Source: Georgenia sp. TF02-10
Lineage (GTDB): Bacteria > Actinomycetota > Actinomycetes > Actinomycetales > Actinomycetaceae
Direction of reading: 5' to 3'
Length of the DNA: 64,000 nucleotides
Assembly (NCBI RefSeq): GCF_022759505.1
Contig: NZ_CP094289.1
Location: forward strand, 434,001 to 498,000
Positions 45,810 through 53,564 of this stretch are shown here, in pieces (positions within the stretch are counted from its first letter, which is position 1; the number at the start of each line of letters is the position of its first letter). The notes beneath the pieces were generated by a model that did no database searches, was not told where the DNA came from, and saw nothing but the letters and a program-made list of their open reading frames with translations. A program made the position numbers and the translations under genes.

Positions 45810-46703
45810 GTGCTCCAGCTCGTCGTCGACGGTCTCTTCGTCGGCTCCTTCTACGCCCTCGTCGCCCTGGGGTACTCGATGGTCTACGGGATCATCAAGC
45901 TCCTGAACTTCGCCCACGGGGACGTCTACATGGTCGGCGCGTTCACCGGCTTCGTCGTGCTCAGCTCGGTCACCGGCGTCGCGGCCGTCGGGGGGCTCGC
46001 GTCGATCCTCATCGTCCTGCTCATCGCCATGCTGCTGACCGGGATCCTCGGGGTCACCGTCGAGCGGGTCGCCTACCGGCCGCTGCGCGCCAGCCCTCGC
46101 CTCGCCGTCCTCATCACCGCCGTCGGCGTCTCCTTCATCCTCGAGTACGGCGTCCGGCAGATCATGGGGCCCAACCCCCGCGTGTACCCGGTCCGGCTGA
46201 GCGGGGAGACGTTCAACCTGCTCGGTGCGCGCATCACGCTGCCGCAGATCATCCTGTTCGCCGTCGCCGCCGGGCTGATGGTGGCGCTGAACTACCTCGT
46301 CATGCGGTCCCGCGACGGGCGGGCCATGCGGGCGATCGCGCTGGACCCGCAGGCCGCGAAGCTCATGGGCGTCAACGTCGACGCCGTCATCTCCCGGACC
46401 TTCTTCATCGGCTCCGCCCTCGCCGGCGCCGCCGGTGTCATGGCGGGCGCGTACTACGGCACCGTCGACTTCCTCATGGGCTTCGTCATCGGCCTCAAGG
46501 CCTTCACCGCCGCCGTCATCGGCGGCATCGGCAACCTCTACGGGGCGATGCTCGGCGGGATCCTCCTCGGCCTGCTCGAGTCCTTCGGAACGAACTTCCT
46601 GGGCGGGGAGTGGCGGGACGTGTTCTCGTTCGCCTGCCTGATCCTCTTCCTCTCGTTCCGACCCACCGGCATCCTCGGCGCCCGCGTCGTGGAACGGATG
46701 TGA
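45810..46703 (+). CDS. livH: Amino acid ABC transporter permease (LivH)
   Basis: 297-aa permease with about eight hydrophobic helices. Family hallmarks are GLFVGSFYALVALGYSMVYGIIKLLNFAHGD at the N-terminus (first 17 residues quoted in part only), RVAYRPLRASPRLAVLITAVG, RAIALDPQAAKLMGVNVD and GLKAFTAAVIGGIGNLYGAM. GTG 45810 follows GGGAGG. It pairs with LivM, which starts 4 bases after its stop. Confidence 0.92.
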   Translation: MLQLVVDGLFVGSFYALVALGYSMVYGIIKLLNFAHGDVYMVGAFTGFVVLSSVTGVAAVGGLASILIVLLIAMLLTGILGVTVERVAYRPLRASPRLAVLITAVGVSFILEYGVRQIMGPNPRVYPVRLSGETFNLLGARITLPQIILFAVAAGLMVALNYLVMRSRDGRAMRAIALDPQAAKLMGVNVDAVISRTFFIGSALAGAAGVMAGAYYGTVDFLMGFVIGLKAFTAAVIGGIGNLYGAMLGGILLGLLESFGTNFLGGEWRDVFSFACLILFLSFRPTGILGARVVERM

Positions 46704-46707
46704 CGCC

Positions 46708-47892
46708 ATGACCCAGACATCCTCGTCGAGGACCAGCCAGGCCCAGCCCGCCCCCGAGCAGGCCGTGCGCGGGCTGGCCTACCGGTTCCGACCGCCCGCC
46801 CCGACCCGCGCGCGGCCCGCCCCCGAGCGGGGCCTCCTCCAGCCCCGGCGGTTCATGTCCGGCGCCGGCGCCGTGCTGCTCCTGCTCGCGCTCGCGGTGC
46901 CGTTCATCAACGCCTCGCCGTACATCATCTCGATCGGCACCTCGGCGTTCATCTACATCATGCTGGCGATGGGGCTGAACATCGTCGTCGGCTACGCCGG
47001 GCTCCTCGACCTCGGGTACTACGCCTTCTTCGCCGTCGGCGCCTACACCTCCGGCGTCCTCGCCACCGGCGGCATGCCGCTGGTCTTCACCATCCCGTTC
47101 GTGATCCTCGCCTGCATCGCCGCCGGGATCATCATCGGCGGGCCGACCCTGCGGCTGCGCAGCGACTACCTCGCCATCGTCACCCTGGGCTTCGGCGAGA
47201 TCATCCGGCTCACCGCCAACAACCTGGAGCTCACCGGCGGGCCCTCCGGCATCAGCGGCATCCCCACCTTCTCGTTCCTCGGGTGGTCCTTCCGGGACGG
47301 CCTGGACCTGTTCGGGATCCACTTCAACGGCGACATCCTGCTGTACTACACGGCCGTCCTCGCCGGCGGCGGCTTCACCGTCCTCGCCGTCGCGCGGCTC
47401 GGCAAGGGCCGGCTCGGCCGGGCCTGGCGGGCGATCAAGGACGACGAGGACGCCGCCGAGGCGATGGGTATCAACACCTACCTCACCAAGCTCGCCGCGT
47501 ACGTCCTCGGCGCGATCTTCGGCGGGCTCGCCGGGATCCTGATGAGCGCCCACCAGTCGGCCATCAGCCCGACGTCGTTCGTCTTCCTCAACTCCGCGCT
47601 CCTGCTCATGGCCGTCGTCCTCGGCGGCATGGGCTCCACCCCGGGCGTCCTCATCGGCGCGCTCGTCATCTCCCTCGCCCCGGAGCTGCTGCGCGACTTC
47701 GCGAGCTGGCGCTTCCTCCTCTTCGGCGTCCTCCTCGTCCTCATGATGATCTTCCGCCCGCAGGGGCTGTGGCCGTCGACGGCGGTCCTGCCGTTCCTGC
47801 GGTTCCGGCGCGAGGGGCGCTCGCCGCGCGAGGGCTTCGGCCCGCACGTCCCCGACGACGAGAACCTGGACCGGTCCGGGGAGCAGGCATGA
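46708..47892 (+). CDS. livM: Amino acid ABC transporter permease (LivM)
   Basis: 394-aa permease partner of LivH. A cytoplasmic Pro/Arg/Gln-rich N-terminal tail (about 50 aa) precedes eight to ten helices. Hallmarks are AMGLNIVVGYAGLLDLGYYAF, RLRSDYLAIVTLGFGEIIRL, AIKDDEDAAEAMGINTYLTK and VVLGGMGSTPGVLIGA. A charged C-terminal tail ends in DDENLDRSGEQA. The stop overlaps livG (ATGA). Confidence 0.92.
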   Translation: MTQTSSSRTSQAQPAPEQAVRGLAYRFRPPAPTRARPAPERGLLQPRRFMSGAGAVLLLLALAVPFINASPYIISIGTSAFIYIMLAMGLNIVVGYAGLLDLGYYAFFAVGAYTSGVLATGGMPLVFTIPFVILACIAAGIIIGGPTLRLRSDYLAIVTLGFGEIIRLTANNLELTGGPSGISGIPTFSFLGWSFRDGLDLFGIHFNGDILLYYTAVLAGGGFTVLAVARLGKGRLGRAWRAIKDDEDAAEAMGINTYLTKLAAYVLGAIFGGLAGILMSAHQSAISPTSFVFLNSALLLMAVVLGGMGSTPGVLIGALVISLAPELLRDFASWRFLLFGVLLVLMMIFRPQGLWPSTAVLPFLRFRREGRSPREGFGPHVPDDENLDRSGEQA

Positions 47893-48743
47893 GAGCAGCG
47901 AGCGAGAACGCGCCCACGAACCCGGCGCCCGCCGTCGGCAGCACGACGGCGGCCCCGGACGGTGCCGTGCCCCTGCTCCGGGTGCGTGACCTCGGCCTGA
48001 GCTTCGGCGGCGTCCGCGCCGTCGACGGGCTGACCTTCGACGCCCGGGCCGGGCAGATCATCTCTGTCATCGGCCCCAACGGCGCCGGCAAGACCAGCGC
48101 CTTCAACTGCATCACCGGCTTCTACAAGCCGACGTCGGGCCAGATCCTCTTCGACGGCGAGCACATCACCCGCCGCCAGCCGTCGACGATCGCCCAGAAG
48201 GGCCTGGCCCGCACCTTCCAGAACGTGCGCATGTTCCGGGAGATGACCGTCGTGGACAACGTCAAGACGGCGATGCACTCCCGGATCCGGCAGAACGTCT
48301 TCGACGCCATCCTGCACACCCCGCGCTACCGCCGGGTGGAGCGGCAGGCCCTGGAGGACGCCCGCGGGTGGCTCGACTTCGTCGGCTTCTCCCACGATGA
48401 GGACCTCCTCGCCGCCCAGCTGCCCTACGGGGAGCAGCGACGGGTCGAGATCGCCCGGGCGCTGGCGTCCCAGCCGCGGATGCTCCTCCTCGACGAGCCC
48501 GCCGCCGGCCTCAACCACAGCGAGAAGCAGGACCTCATCGCCCTCATCCGCCGCATCCGGGACCTCGGGATCGGGGTCGTCCTCATCGAGCACGACATGG
48601 GCCTGGTCATGAACATCTCCGAGCGCGTGGTCGTCCTCAACTTCGGCAAGGAGATCGCCGAGGGCACTCCCGAGGAGGTCCGCCGCAACCCGGACGTCGT
48701 CGAGGCCTACCTCGGCGCAGAGGACGAGGGGGACGCGCGGTGA
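47889..48743 (+). CDS. livG: Amino acid ABC transporter ATP-binding protein (LivG)
   Basis: 284-aa ABC ATPase. An Ala/Pro/Thr-rich N-terminal extension (about 27 aa) comes before the domain. Walker A is GPNGAGKTS, then GLARTFQNVRMFREMTVVDN, signature LPYGEQRRVE and Walker B LLLDEPAAGLN. The Leu-Pro-Tyr-Gly-Glu form of the signature is typical of LivG. Coupled by 4-base overlaps to livM and livF. Confidence 0.92.
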   Translation: MRAASENAPTNPAPAVGSTTAAPDGAVPLLRVRDLGLSFGGVRAVDGLTFDARAGQIISVIGPNGAGKTSAFNCITGFYKPTSGQILFDGEHITRRQPSTIAQKGLARTFQNVRMFREMTVVDNVKTAMHSRIRQNVFDAILHTPRYRRVERQALEDARGWLDFVGFSHDEDLLAAQLPYGEQRRVEIARALASQPRMLLLDEPAAGLNHSEKQDLIALIRRIRDLGIGVVLIEHDMGLVMNISERVVVLNFGKEIAEGTPEEVRRNPDVVEAYLGAEDEGDAR

Positions 48744-49450
48744 ACGAGGAGCTCGTCGTCGACGGGGTCGACCTCTTCTACGGCCGGGTCCAGGCCCTGC
48801 GCGGCCTCAGCCTCACGGTCGGGTCCGGCGAGGTCGTCGCTATTCTCGGCAACAACGGAGCCGGGAAGACCTCGACCCTGTCGATGCTCTCCGGCCTGTA
48901 CCGCCCGCACCGCGGCACGGTTACCTGGAACGGCGAGGACATCACGAGCACCAGTCCCTGGGACCTGGTCAAGGCGGGCCTGGTCCAGGTGCCTGAGGGC
49001 CGGCGGATCTTCTCGACGATGACCGTGCACGAGAACCTCCAGCTCGGCGGGTACCAGGTCCGCGACCCGAAGGACCTCGCCGGGCGGATCGACGCCGTCT
49101 ACGAGATGCTCCCCCGGCTCGGGGAACGGCGGAACCAGCAGGGCGGCACCCTCTCCGGCGGCGAGCAGCAGATGCTCGCCATCGGCCGGGGCTACGTGAG
49201 CCGCCCGCGCCTGCTGCTCCTCGACGAGCCCTCGATGGGCCTCGCCCCGCTCGTCGTCAAGCAGGTCATGGAGCTGGTCAAGAGCATCAACGACGGCGGC
49301 ACGACGATCCTGCTCGTCGAGCAGAACGCCCGGGCCGCCCTGCGGATCGCCCACCGGGCCTACGTCATCGAGTCCGGCCGGGTGGCGCTGTCCGGGTCGG
49401 CGGCCGAGCTCGCCCAGGACCGGGCGGTCATCGAGGCGTACATGGGCTGA
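48740..49450 (+). CDS. livF: Amino acid ABC transporter ATP-binding protein (LivF)
   Basis: 236-aa second ATPase. Walker A is GNNGAGKTS, then VPEGRRIFSTMTVHENLQLG, signature LSGGEQQMLAIGRG and Walker B LLLDEPSMGLAP, all standard for LivF. The GTG start overlaps the livG stop. It ends 228 bp before the deaminase gene, which has its own operator-like site. Confidence 0.92.
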   Translation: MNEELVVDGVDLFYGRVQALRGLSLTVGSGEVVAILGNNGAGKTSTLSMLSGLYRPHRGTVTWNGEDITSTSPWDLVKAGLVQVPEGRRIFSTMTVHENLQLGGYQVRDPKDLAGRIDAVYEMLPRLGERRNQQGGTLSGGEQQMLAIGRGYVSRPRLLLLDEPSMGLAPLVVKQVMELVKSINDGGTTILLVEQNARAALRIAHRAYVIESGRVALSGSAAELAQDRAVIEAYMG

Positions 49451-49594
49451 CCGGGGCGCCGAGCCGTTCCCGGACGACGAGCCGGCGCCGAGGGGCGGTC
49501 AGCCGGGACCTCCCGGGGGGCGGGTGGCGCCGGCCGGGCCGAGGCCGCCGCCGGCAGGTCAGCCGACGGACGGCCGAAGGGCCTGGGCACGGCG

Positions 49595-49613
49595 GTAGAG
49601 TGTGACATACTAC
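49595..49613 (+). promoter_or_regulatory. Putative GntR operator upstream of the DapA-family gene
   Basis: GTAG-N11-CTAC with AGTGT/ATACT inside forms a 19-bp imperfect palindrome centred on TGTGACA (49601-49607). It is the fourth promoter region with this core and lies 66 bases before the ATG. Confidence 0.55.
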
Positions 49614-49678
49614 AGACTGCGACCAACCGATCTACCGGTGCCCCGCGCCGCGGCCGGCACAAGATGAAGGGTGAGGAC

Positions 49679-50620
49679 ATGGCTGAGCTCGACCTGGGCG
49701 GCGTCGTCGTCGCGACCGCCTTGCCGTACAAGGAGAACCCGTCGGCGCCGGCCGGCCTCGAGGTCGACTACGACCGCTTCGCCGAGCACTGCGCGTGGCT
49801 GGTCGACAACGGCTGCCGCGGGGTGGGCCCGAACGGGTCCCTCGGCGAGTACTCCTCGCTCACCGACGAGGAGCGCCGCCGGGTCGTCCAGACCGCCGTG
49901 CGGGCGGTGGCCGGCCGGGGCATCGTCGTCGCCGGCGTGCACGGGCCGGGCTGGCACCAGGCCCGGCACTGGGCCGAGGTGGCGGCCGAGGACGGCGCCG
50001 ACGGCGTGCTGTGCCTGCCGCCGACGATGTACCGCGCCGACCGGGCCGGCGTCGTCGAGCACTTCACCAAGGTCGCCGAGGTCGGCCTGCCGGTGATGAT
50101 CTACAACAACCCCATCGACACCAAGGTCGACCTGACCCCCGACCTCGTCGCCGAGCTCGCCGGCATCGACAACGTCGTGGCCATCAAGGAGTTCAGCACC
50201 GACGTGCGCCGGCCCTTCGAGATCACCGACGCCTGCGAGGCGGCCGGGACGAGGATCGACGTCATCGCCGGCGCGGACGACCTGCTCTTCGAGTGCATGG
50301 TCGACGGCGCGGTCGGCTGGTTCGGCGGGTACCCGAACGTCTTCCCGGCCGAGGCCGTGGCGGTGTACGACCACATGGTCGCCGGGCGGTACGCCGAGGC
50401 ACGCGCGATCTACCGCAGCCTCGTCGCCGCGTTCCGCTGGGACTCCAAGACGGAGTTCGTCCAGGCGATCAAGCTGGGCATGGACATGGTCGGCCGGTAC
50501 GGCGGCCCGTGCCGCCCGCCGCGCACGGCCCTGAGCCCGGAGCTCGAGGCCCGGGTGCGGGCGGACACCCAGCGCGCCCTCGACGCCCTGGGGACGCTCA
50601 CGGTGGGGGTCACGGCCTGA
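49679..50620 (+). CDS. DapA/NAL-family protein, probable pyrroline-4-hydroxy-2-carboxylate deaminase
   Basis: 313-aa class I aldolase-fold enzyme. The family site GPNGSLGEYSSLTDEER, the Tyr in VMIYNNPIDTKVDL and the Schiff-base Lys in VVAIKEFSTD are present. Members include dihydrodipicolinate synthase, N-acetylneuraminate lyase and the hydroxyproline-pathway deaminase, which yields alpha-ketoglutarate semialdehyde. The operator shared with the hydroxyproline operon and the absence of any other deaminase there favour the last role. ATG 49679 has a GAAGGGTGAGG Shine-Dalgarno; an ATG at 49664 is possible. Confidence 0.8.
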   Translation: MAELDLGGVVVATALPYKENPSAPAGLEVDYDRFAEHCAWLVDNGCRGVGPNGSLGEYSSLTDEERRRVVQTAVRAVAGRGIVVAGVHGPGWHQARHWAEVAAEDGADGVLCLPPTMYRADRAGVVEHFTKVAEVGLPVMIYNNPIDTKVDLTPDLVAELAGIDNVVAIKEFSTDVRRPFEITDACEAAGTRIDVIAGADDLLFECMVDGAVGWFGGYPNVFPAEAVAVYDHMVAGRYAEARAIYRSLVAAFRWDSKTEFVQAIKLGMDMVGRYGGPCRPPRTALSPELEARVRADTQRALDALGTLTVGVTA

Positions 50621-50753
50621 CCGATCCGGCCCGCCGACGGTTGCGCCCCGCCCGGTGCGCCTTGGGCCGGCGCCCGCCCGGGGCGCTGGGTACGGCGGCC
50701 CGCCCGGGGCGCCCTCGGTGCGACGTCCCGCCCACGGGCAGCCGCTCCGGCGG

Positions 50754-50787
50754 GTGTCAGGCCTGCTCGCGTGTCAGGCCTGCTCGC
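50754..50787. repeat. 17-bp perfect tandem duplication at the lipoprotein gene stop
   Basis: GTGTCAGGCCTGCTCGC occurs twice in a row (50754-50770 and 50771-50787). The second copy contains the stop and last codons of the minus-strand lipoprotein gene; the first lies just beyond. Confidence 0.8.
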
Positions 50788-51265
50788 GCAGCTGGTCGGT
50801 GAGCTCCTCGATCGTGCCGCTCAGGGACTCCAGCCCGTCACGCGTCGCGCCCTCGGCCGAGGAGGACGCCTGCTCCAGCTTCTCCCGGGCGTCCGCCAGC
50901 GCCTGCTCGGCGTCCTGGCGGGCGGCCTCGCCGTCGTCCTCGAGGGCCGAGCGTGCCTTGTCCACCGCCGCCGACGCCGAGTCCACCGCGTCTTCCGCCG
51001 CCGCCCGGGCGTCCGCCGAGCTGATCCCCTCGAGCCGGCCGCGGACGTCCTCGACGGTGCCCCGCGCGTCCTCGACGCTGCCCCGGGCGTCCTCCACCGC
51101 GGCGGAGATCGACTCGCGCGCCGCGCCCACGCCCGGCACCTCGCCGTCGGCGCAGCCCGCCAGCACCAGGGCCAGGCCGGCGACGGCGACGGCGGACTGC
51201 GCCAGCGCCCGCCGCGGCCGTCCCGGACCCTCGGTTCCGGCGGGGTGGGGTGGGCTGTCGGGCAC
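50774..51265 (-). CDS. Small coiled-coil lipoprotein
   Basis: 163-aa predicted lipoprotein. The signal sequence has a lipobox in ALVLAGC. The mature part is almost wholly Ala/Glu/Asp-rich helix with internal repeats (VEDARGSVEDARGTVEDVRG) and long runs such as AEDAVDSASAAVDKARSALE, so a coiled coil is likely. GTG 51265 is preceded by AGGAG. No enzymatic motif is seen. It may be a cell-envelope spacer or stabiliser. A 17-bp tandem duplication lies at its 3' end. Confidence 0.75.
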   Translation of the reverse strand: MPDSPPHPAGTEGPGRPRRALAQSAVAVAGLALVLAGCADGEVPGVGAARESISAAVEDARGSVEDARGTVEDVRGRLEGISSADARAAAEDAVDSASAAVDKARSALEDDGEAARQDAEQALADAREKLEQASSSAEGATRDGLESLSGTIEELTDQLREQA

Positions 51266-51393
51266 GATGAGCTCCTCTCGATCGGGACTCCCATTGTGCC
51301 GGGTCCGCCCGGCCTGACCGCAGAGGCGATCCGTGAAGGTGGAGGGTGAAGGAGAGAGCCGCGCAGCAGGCGCGGCCGCGGGAGCGGCGGGGG

Positions 51394-51399
51394 TAGCGT
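51394..51399 (+). promoter_or_regulatory. -10 element, near-leaderless idnD-like start
   Basis: TAGCGT followed by 8 bases and ATG 51408. Confidence 0.45.
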
Positions 51400-51407
51400 C
51401 GCCGGGC

Positions 51408-52430
51408 ATGCGATCCCTGACCATCCACGGACCGCTCGACGCCCGCGTCGAGGAGACCGAGCTGCCCGAGCCGCGACCCGGCCAGGTGCGCCTGCGCCTG
51501 GCGTACGCCGGCATCTGCGGCTCCGACCTGCACTACTACTACGAGGGGGCCAACGGCGAGTTCGTGATCCGCGAGCCGCTGGTCCCCGGCCACGAGGTCT
51601 CGGGCACGGTCGACCGCGACCCGTCCGGACGGCTCGCGCCCGGCACCCCGGTCACCGTCCACCCCGCCACCGTCGGCGAGCCCCGGCCGGGCCTGGAGGA
51701 CCACCCGCACCTGTGGCCCGGCGGGGCCTACCTGGGGTCGGCGTCGACCTGGCCGCACTCGCAGGGCGGCATGCGCGAGTACCTGCTCGTGGACGCGGGC
51801 ATGGTCCGCCCGCTGCCCGAGTCCCTCTCCCTGCGCGCCGCGGCGCTGGCCGAGCCGCTCGCCGTCGCCCTGCACGGCATCGCGGTGGCCGGCGGCGTCG
51901 CGGGCAAGACGGTGCTCGTCTCCGGGTCCGGCCCGATCGGCCTGCTCGCCGCCGCCGGGGCGCTCGCCCAGGGGGCGGCCGAGGTGGTGGCCAGCGACGT
52001 GCTGCCCGGCCCGCTCGCGCGGGCCCGCCAGCTCGGCGTGAGTGCCACGGTGCAGGTCGGCGCCGAGGAGCTGCCCGCGGAGCGGTTCGACGTCGTGCTC
52101 GAGTGCTCCGGCGCCGCCCCCGCCGTCGACGCCGCCCTCGCCGCCGTCCGCCGGGCCGGCGTCGTGGCCCAGGTCGGCATGCTCGGCGCGGGCCCGCACC
52201 CGATCGCCCTCGCGCCGCTGGTGGCCAAGGAGATCCAGCTGCGCGGGGCCTTCCGGTTCAAGGACGAGATCGACGACGCCATCGCGCTGCTCGCGACCGC
52301 CCCCGCCATCACCACGGTGATCACGCACGTCATCCCGGCCGACGACGCGGCGACCGCCTTCGCCGTCGCCAGGGACGCCGAGCGGTCGGGCAAGGTGCTG
52401 ATCGACCTCTGGCACGAGGACGCCCGGTGA
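51408..52430 (+). CDS. idnD: Zinc-binding alcohol dehydrogenase, L-idonate 5-dehydrogenase-like
   Basis: 340-aa medium-chain dehydrogenase. The catalytic zinc region reads AGICGSDLHYYYEG, followed by VPGHEVSGTV. The Rossmann motif is VLVSGSGPIGLLAAAGA. The segments GSDLHYYYEG and AYLGSAS match L-idonate 5-dehydrogenases, which interconvert idonate and 5-ketogluconate. The structural-zinc CxxCxxC loop of the E. coli enzyme is replaced by a Cys-free stretch (about residues 80-108). The KDG genes in this window would make a sugar-acid role sensible, though they are 45 kb away. Confidence 0.82.
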   Translation: MRSLTIHGPLDARVEETELPEPRPGQVRLRLAYAGICGSDLHYYYEGANGEFVIREPLVPGHEVSGTVDRDPSGRLAPGTPVTVHPATVGEPRPGLEDHPHLWPGGAYLGSASTWPHSQGGMREYLLVDAGMVRPLPESLSLRAAALAEPLAVALHGIAVAGGVAGKTVLVSGSGPIGLLAAAGALAQGAAEVVASDVLPGPLARARQLGVSATVQVGAEELPAERFDVVLECSGAAPAVDAALAAVRRAGVVAQVGMLGAGPHPIALAPLVAKEIQLRGAFRFKDEIDDAIALLATAPAITTVITHVIPADDAATAFAVARDAERSGKVLIDLWHEDAR

Positions 52431-52476
52431 GGCGAGGGCCCCTGGTGCGCCGGGACGGGGGCACGGAGGCAGCCGC

Positions 52477-53418
52477 GTGAACGAGAGCCAGCCGGCACGT
52501 CCGGTCCGCGTCGTCGGCGCGTACGCGGCGCAGCCCGAGGAGCCGGCAGAGCGCCAGGCCTTCCTGGAGGGGGTGCTCGCGCTGCCCGGCGTGGACGGCC
52601 TGGAGCTTCCCTGGGGCGAGCCCTCGTGGGCCGAGGACGTCGCCCTCGTCCGCGACGTCCTGCCCACGGGAGGCCGGCACGTACTCACCCTCGTCCGCGC
52701 CGAGGGGGCCCGCAACGCCCAGGACCCCGCCTTCGGGCTCGCGTCCCCGGACGACGCCGGCCGGGCCCGCGCCGTGGACCTGCTCCGTGCCGCCCGGGAC
52801 ACGGTGGCGGCGCTGACCGACGCCGGGCTGGGCGTCGTGGCCGTCGAGGCCCACACCTGGCCGTCGCTGGACCCGGCCGAGGGGGCGGACGCGGGCACCG
52901 CGCTCGGCAGGTCGCTGGCGGAGGTCCTGCAGTGGGACTGGTCCGGCGCGACCGTGGTGATCGAGCACTGCGACGCCCGCACGTCCCGCCGCCCCTGGCG
53001 GAAGGGACTCCTGGCCCTCGACCTCGAGGCGCGCGCCGTCGCCGCCGCGCGCGGCGGCCCCACCGACGTCGGCATGGCGGTCAACTGGGGGCGCTCCGCG
53101 ATCGAGGAGCGCGACCCCGGCGCGCCCGAGCGGCACGCACGCACGCTGCGGGCGGCGGGTCTGCTCACCGGGGTGATCTTCTCCGGCGCCACGGCCGGGC
53201 CTGGCTCCTACGGCGACCCCTGGTCGGACGTCCACCCCCCGCTCCGGGACGACGTCCCGGAGTCGGTGCTGGACGCGGACGCCGTCGCCGCCGTCCTCGC
53301 CGCGGCCGGTGACGGGCTCGTCTACGACGGCGTGAAGGTGGCCGCGCGCCCGCCGCACACCTCGGTCCGGCAGCGGCTCGACCTCATCCAGCGCGTGCTC
53401 ACCGCCATGGACCGGTGA
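52477..53418 (+). CDS. DUF4862 family protein (putative TIM-barrel)
   Basis: 313-aa soluble protein with alternating strand/helix pattern: VVGAYAAQP, GVDGLELPWGEPSW, LGVVAVEAHTWPS, ATVVIEHCDAR, DVGMAVNWGRSAIE and VKVAARPPHTSVRQRLDLI. I recognise this as DUF4862, found in actinomycetes and often near sugar genes. The acidic/His strand ends resemble a metal-dependent TIM barrel, but no activity is known to me. GTG 52477 lies 46 bases after the IdnD-like gene, suggesting co-transcription. Confidence 0.65.
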   Translation: MNESQPARPVRVVGAYAAQPEEPAERQAFLEGVLALPGVDGLELPWGEPSWAEDVALVRDVLPTGGRHVLTLVRAEGARNAQDPAFGLASPDDAGRARAVDLLRAARDTVAALTDAGLGVVAVEAHTWPSLDPAEGADAGTALGRSLAEVLQWDWSGATVVIEHCDARTSRRPWRKGLLALDLEARAVAAARGGPTDVGMAVNWGRSAIEERDPGAPERHARTLRAAGLLTGVIFSGATAGPGSYGDPWSDVHPPLRDDVPESVLDADAVAAVLAAAGDGLVYDGVKVAARPPHTSVRQRLDLIQRVLTAMDR

Positions 53419-53564
53419 CCCGCCGCCGTGCCGGCACCGCACCGGCGGTGTCTCGCCGGCCGGCGGTGCGGAGCTTGCCGTCCGGGTTGCCTGCTGGCAC
53501 GCTCGGGCGCGGCTTGCGGCACCGCGGTCACGTGCACGCGAAGAATCGTCCTCGAGGAGCAGGC

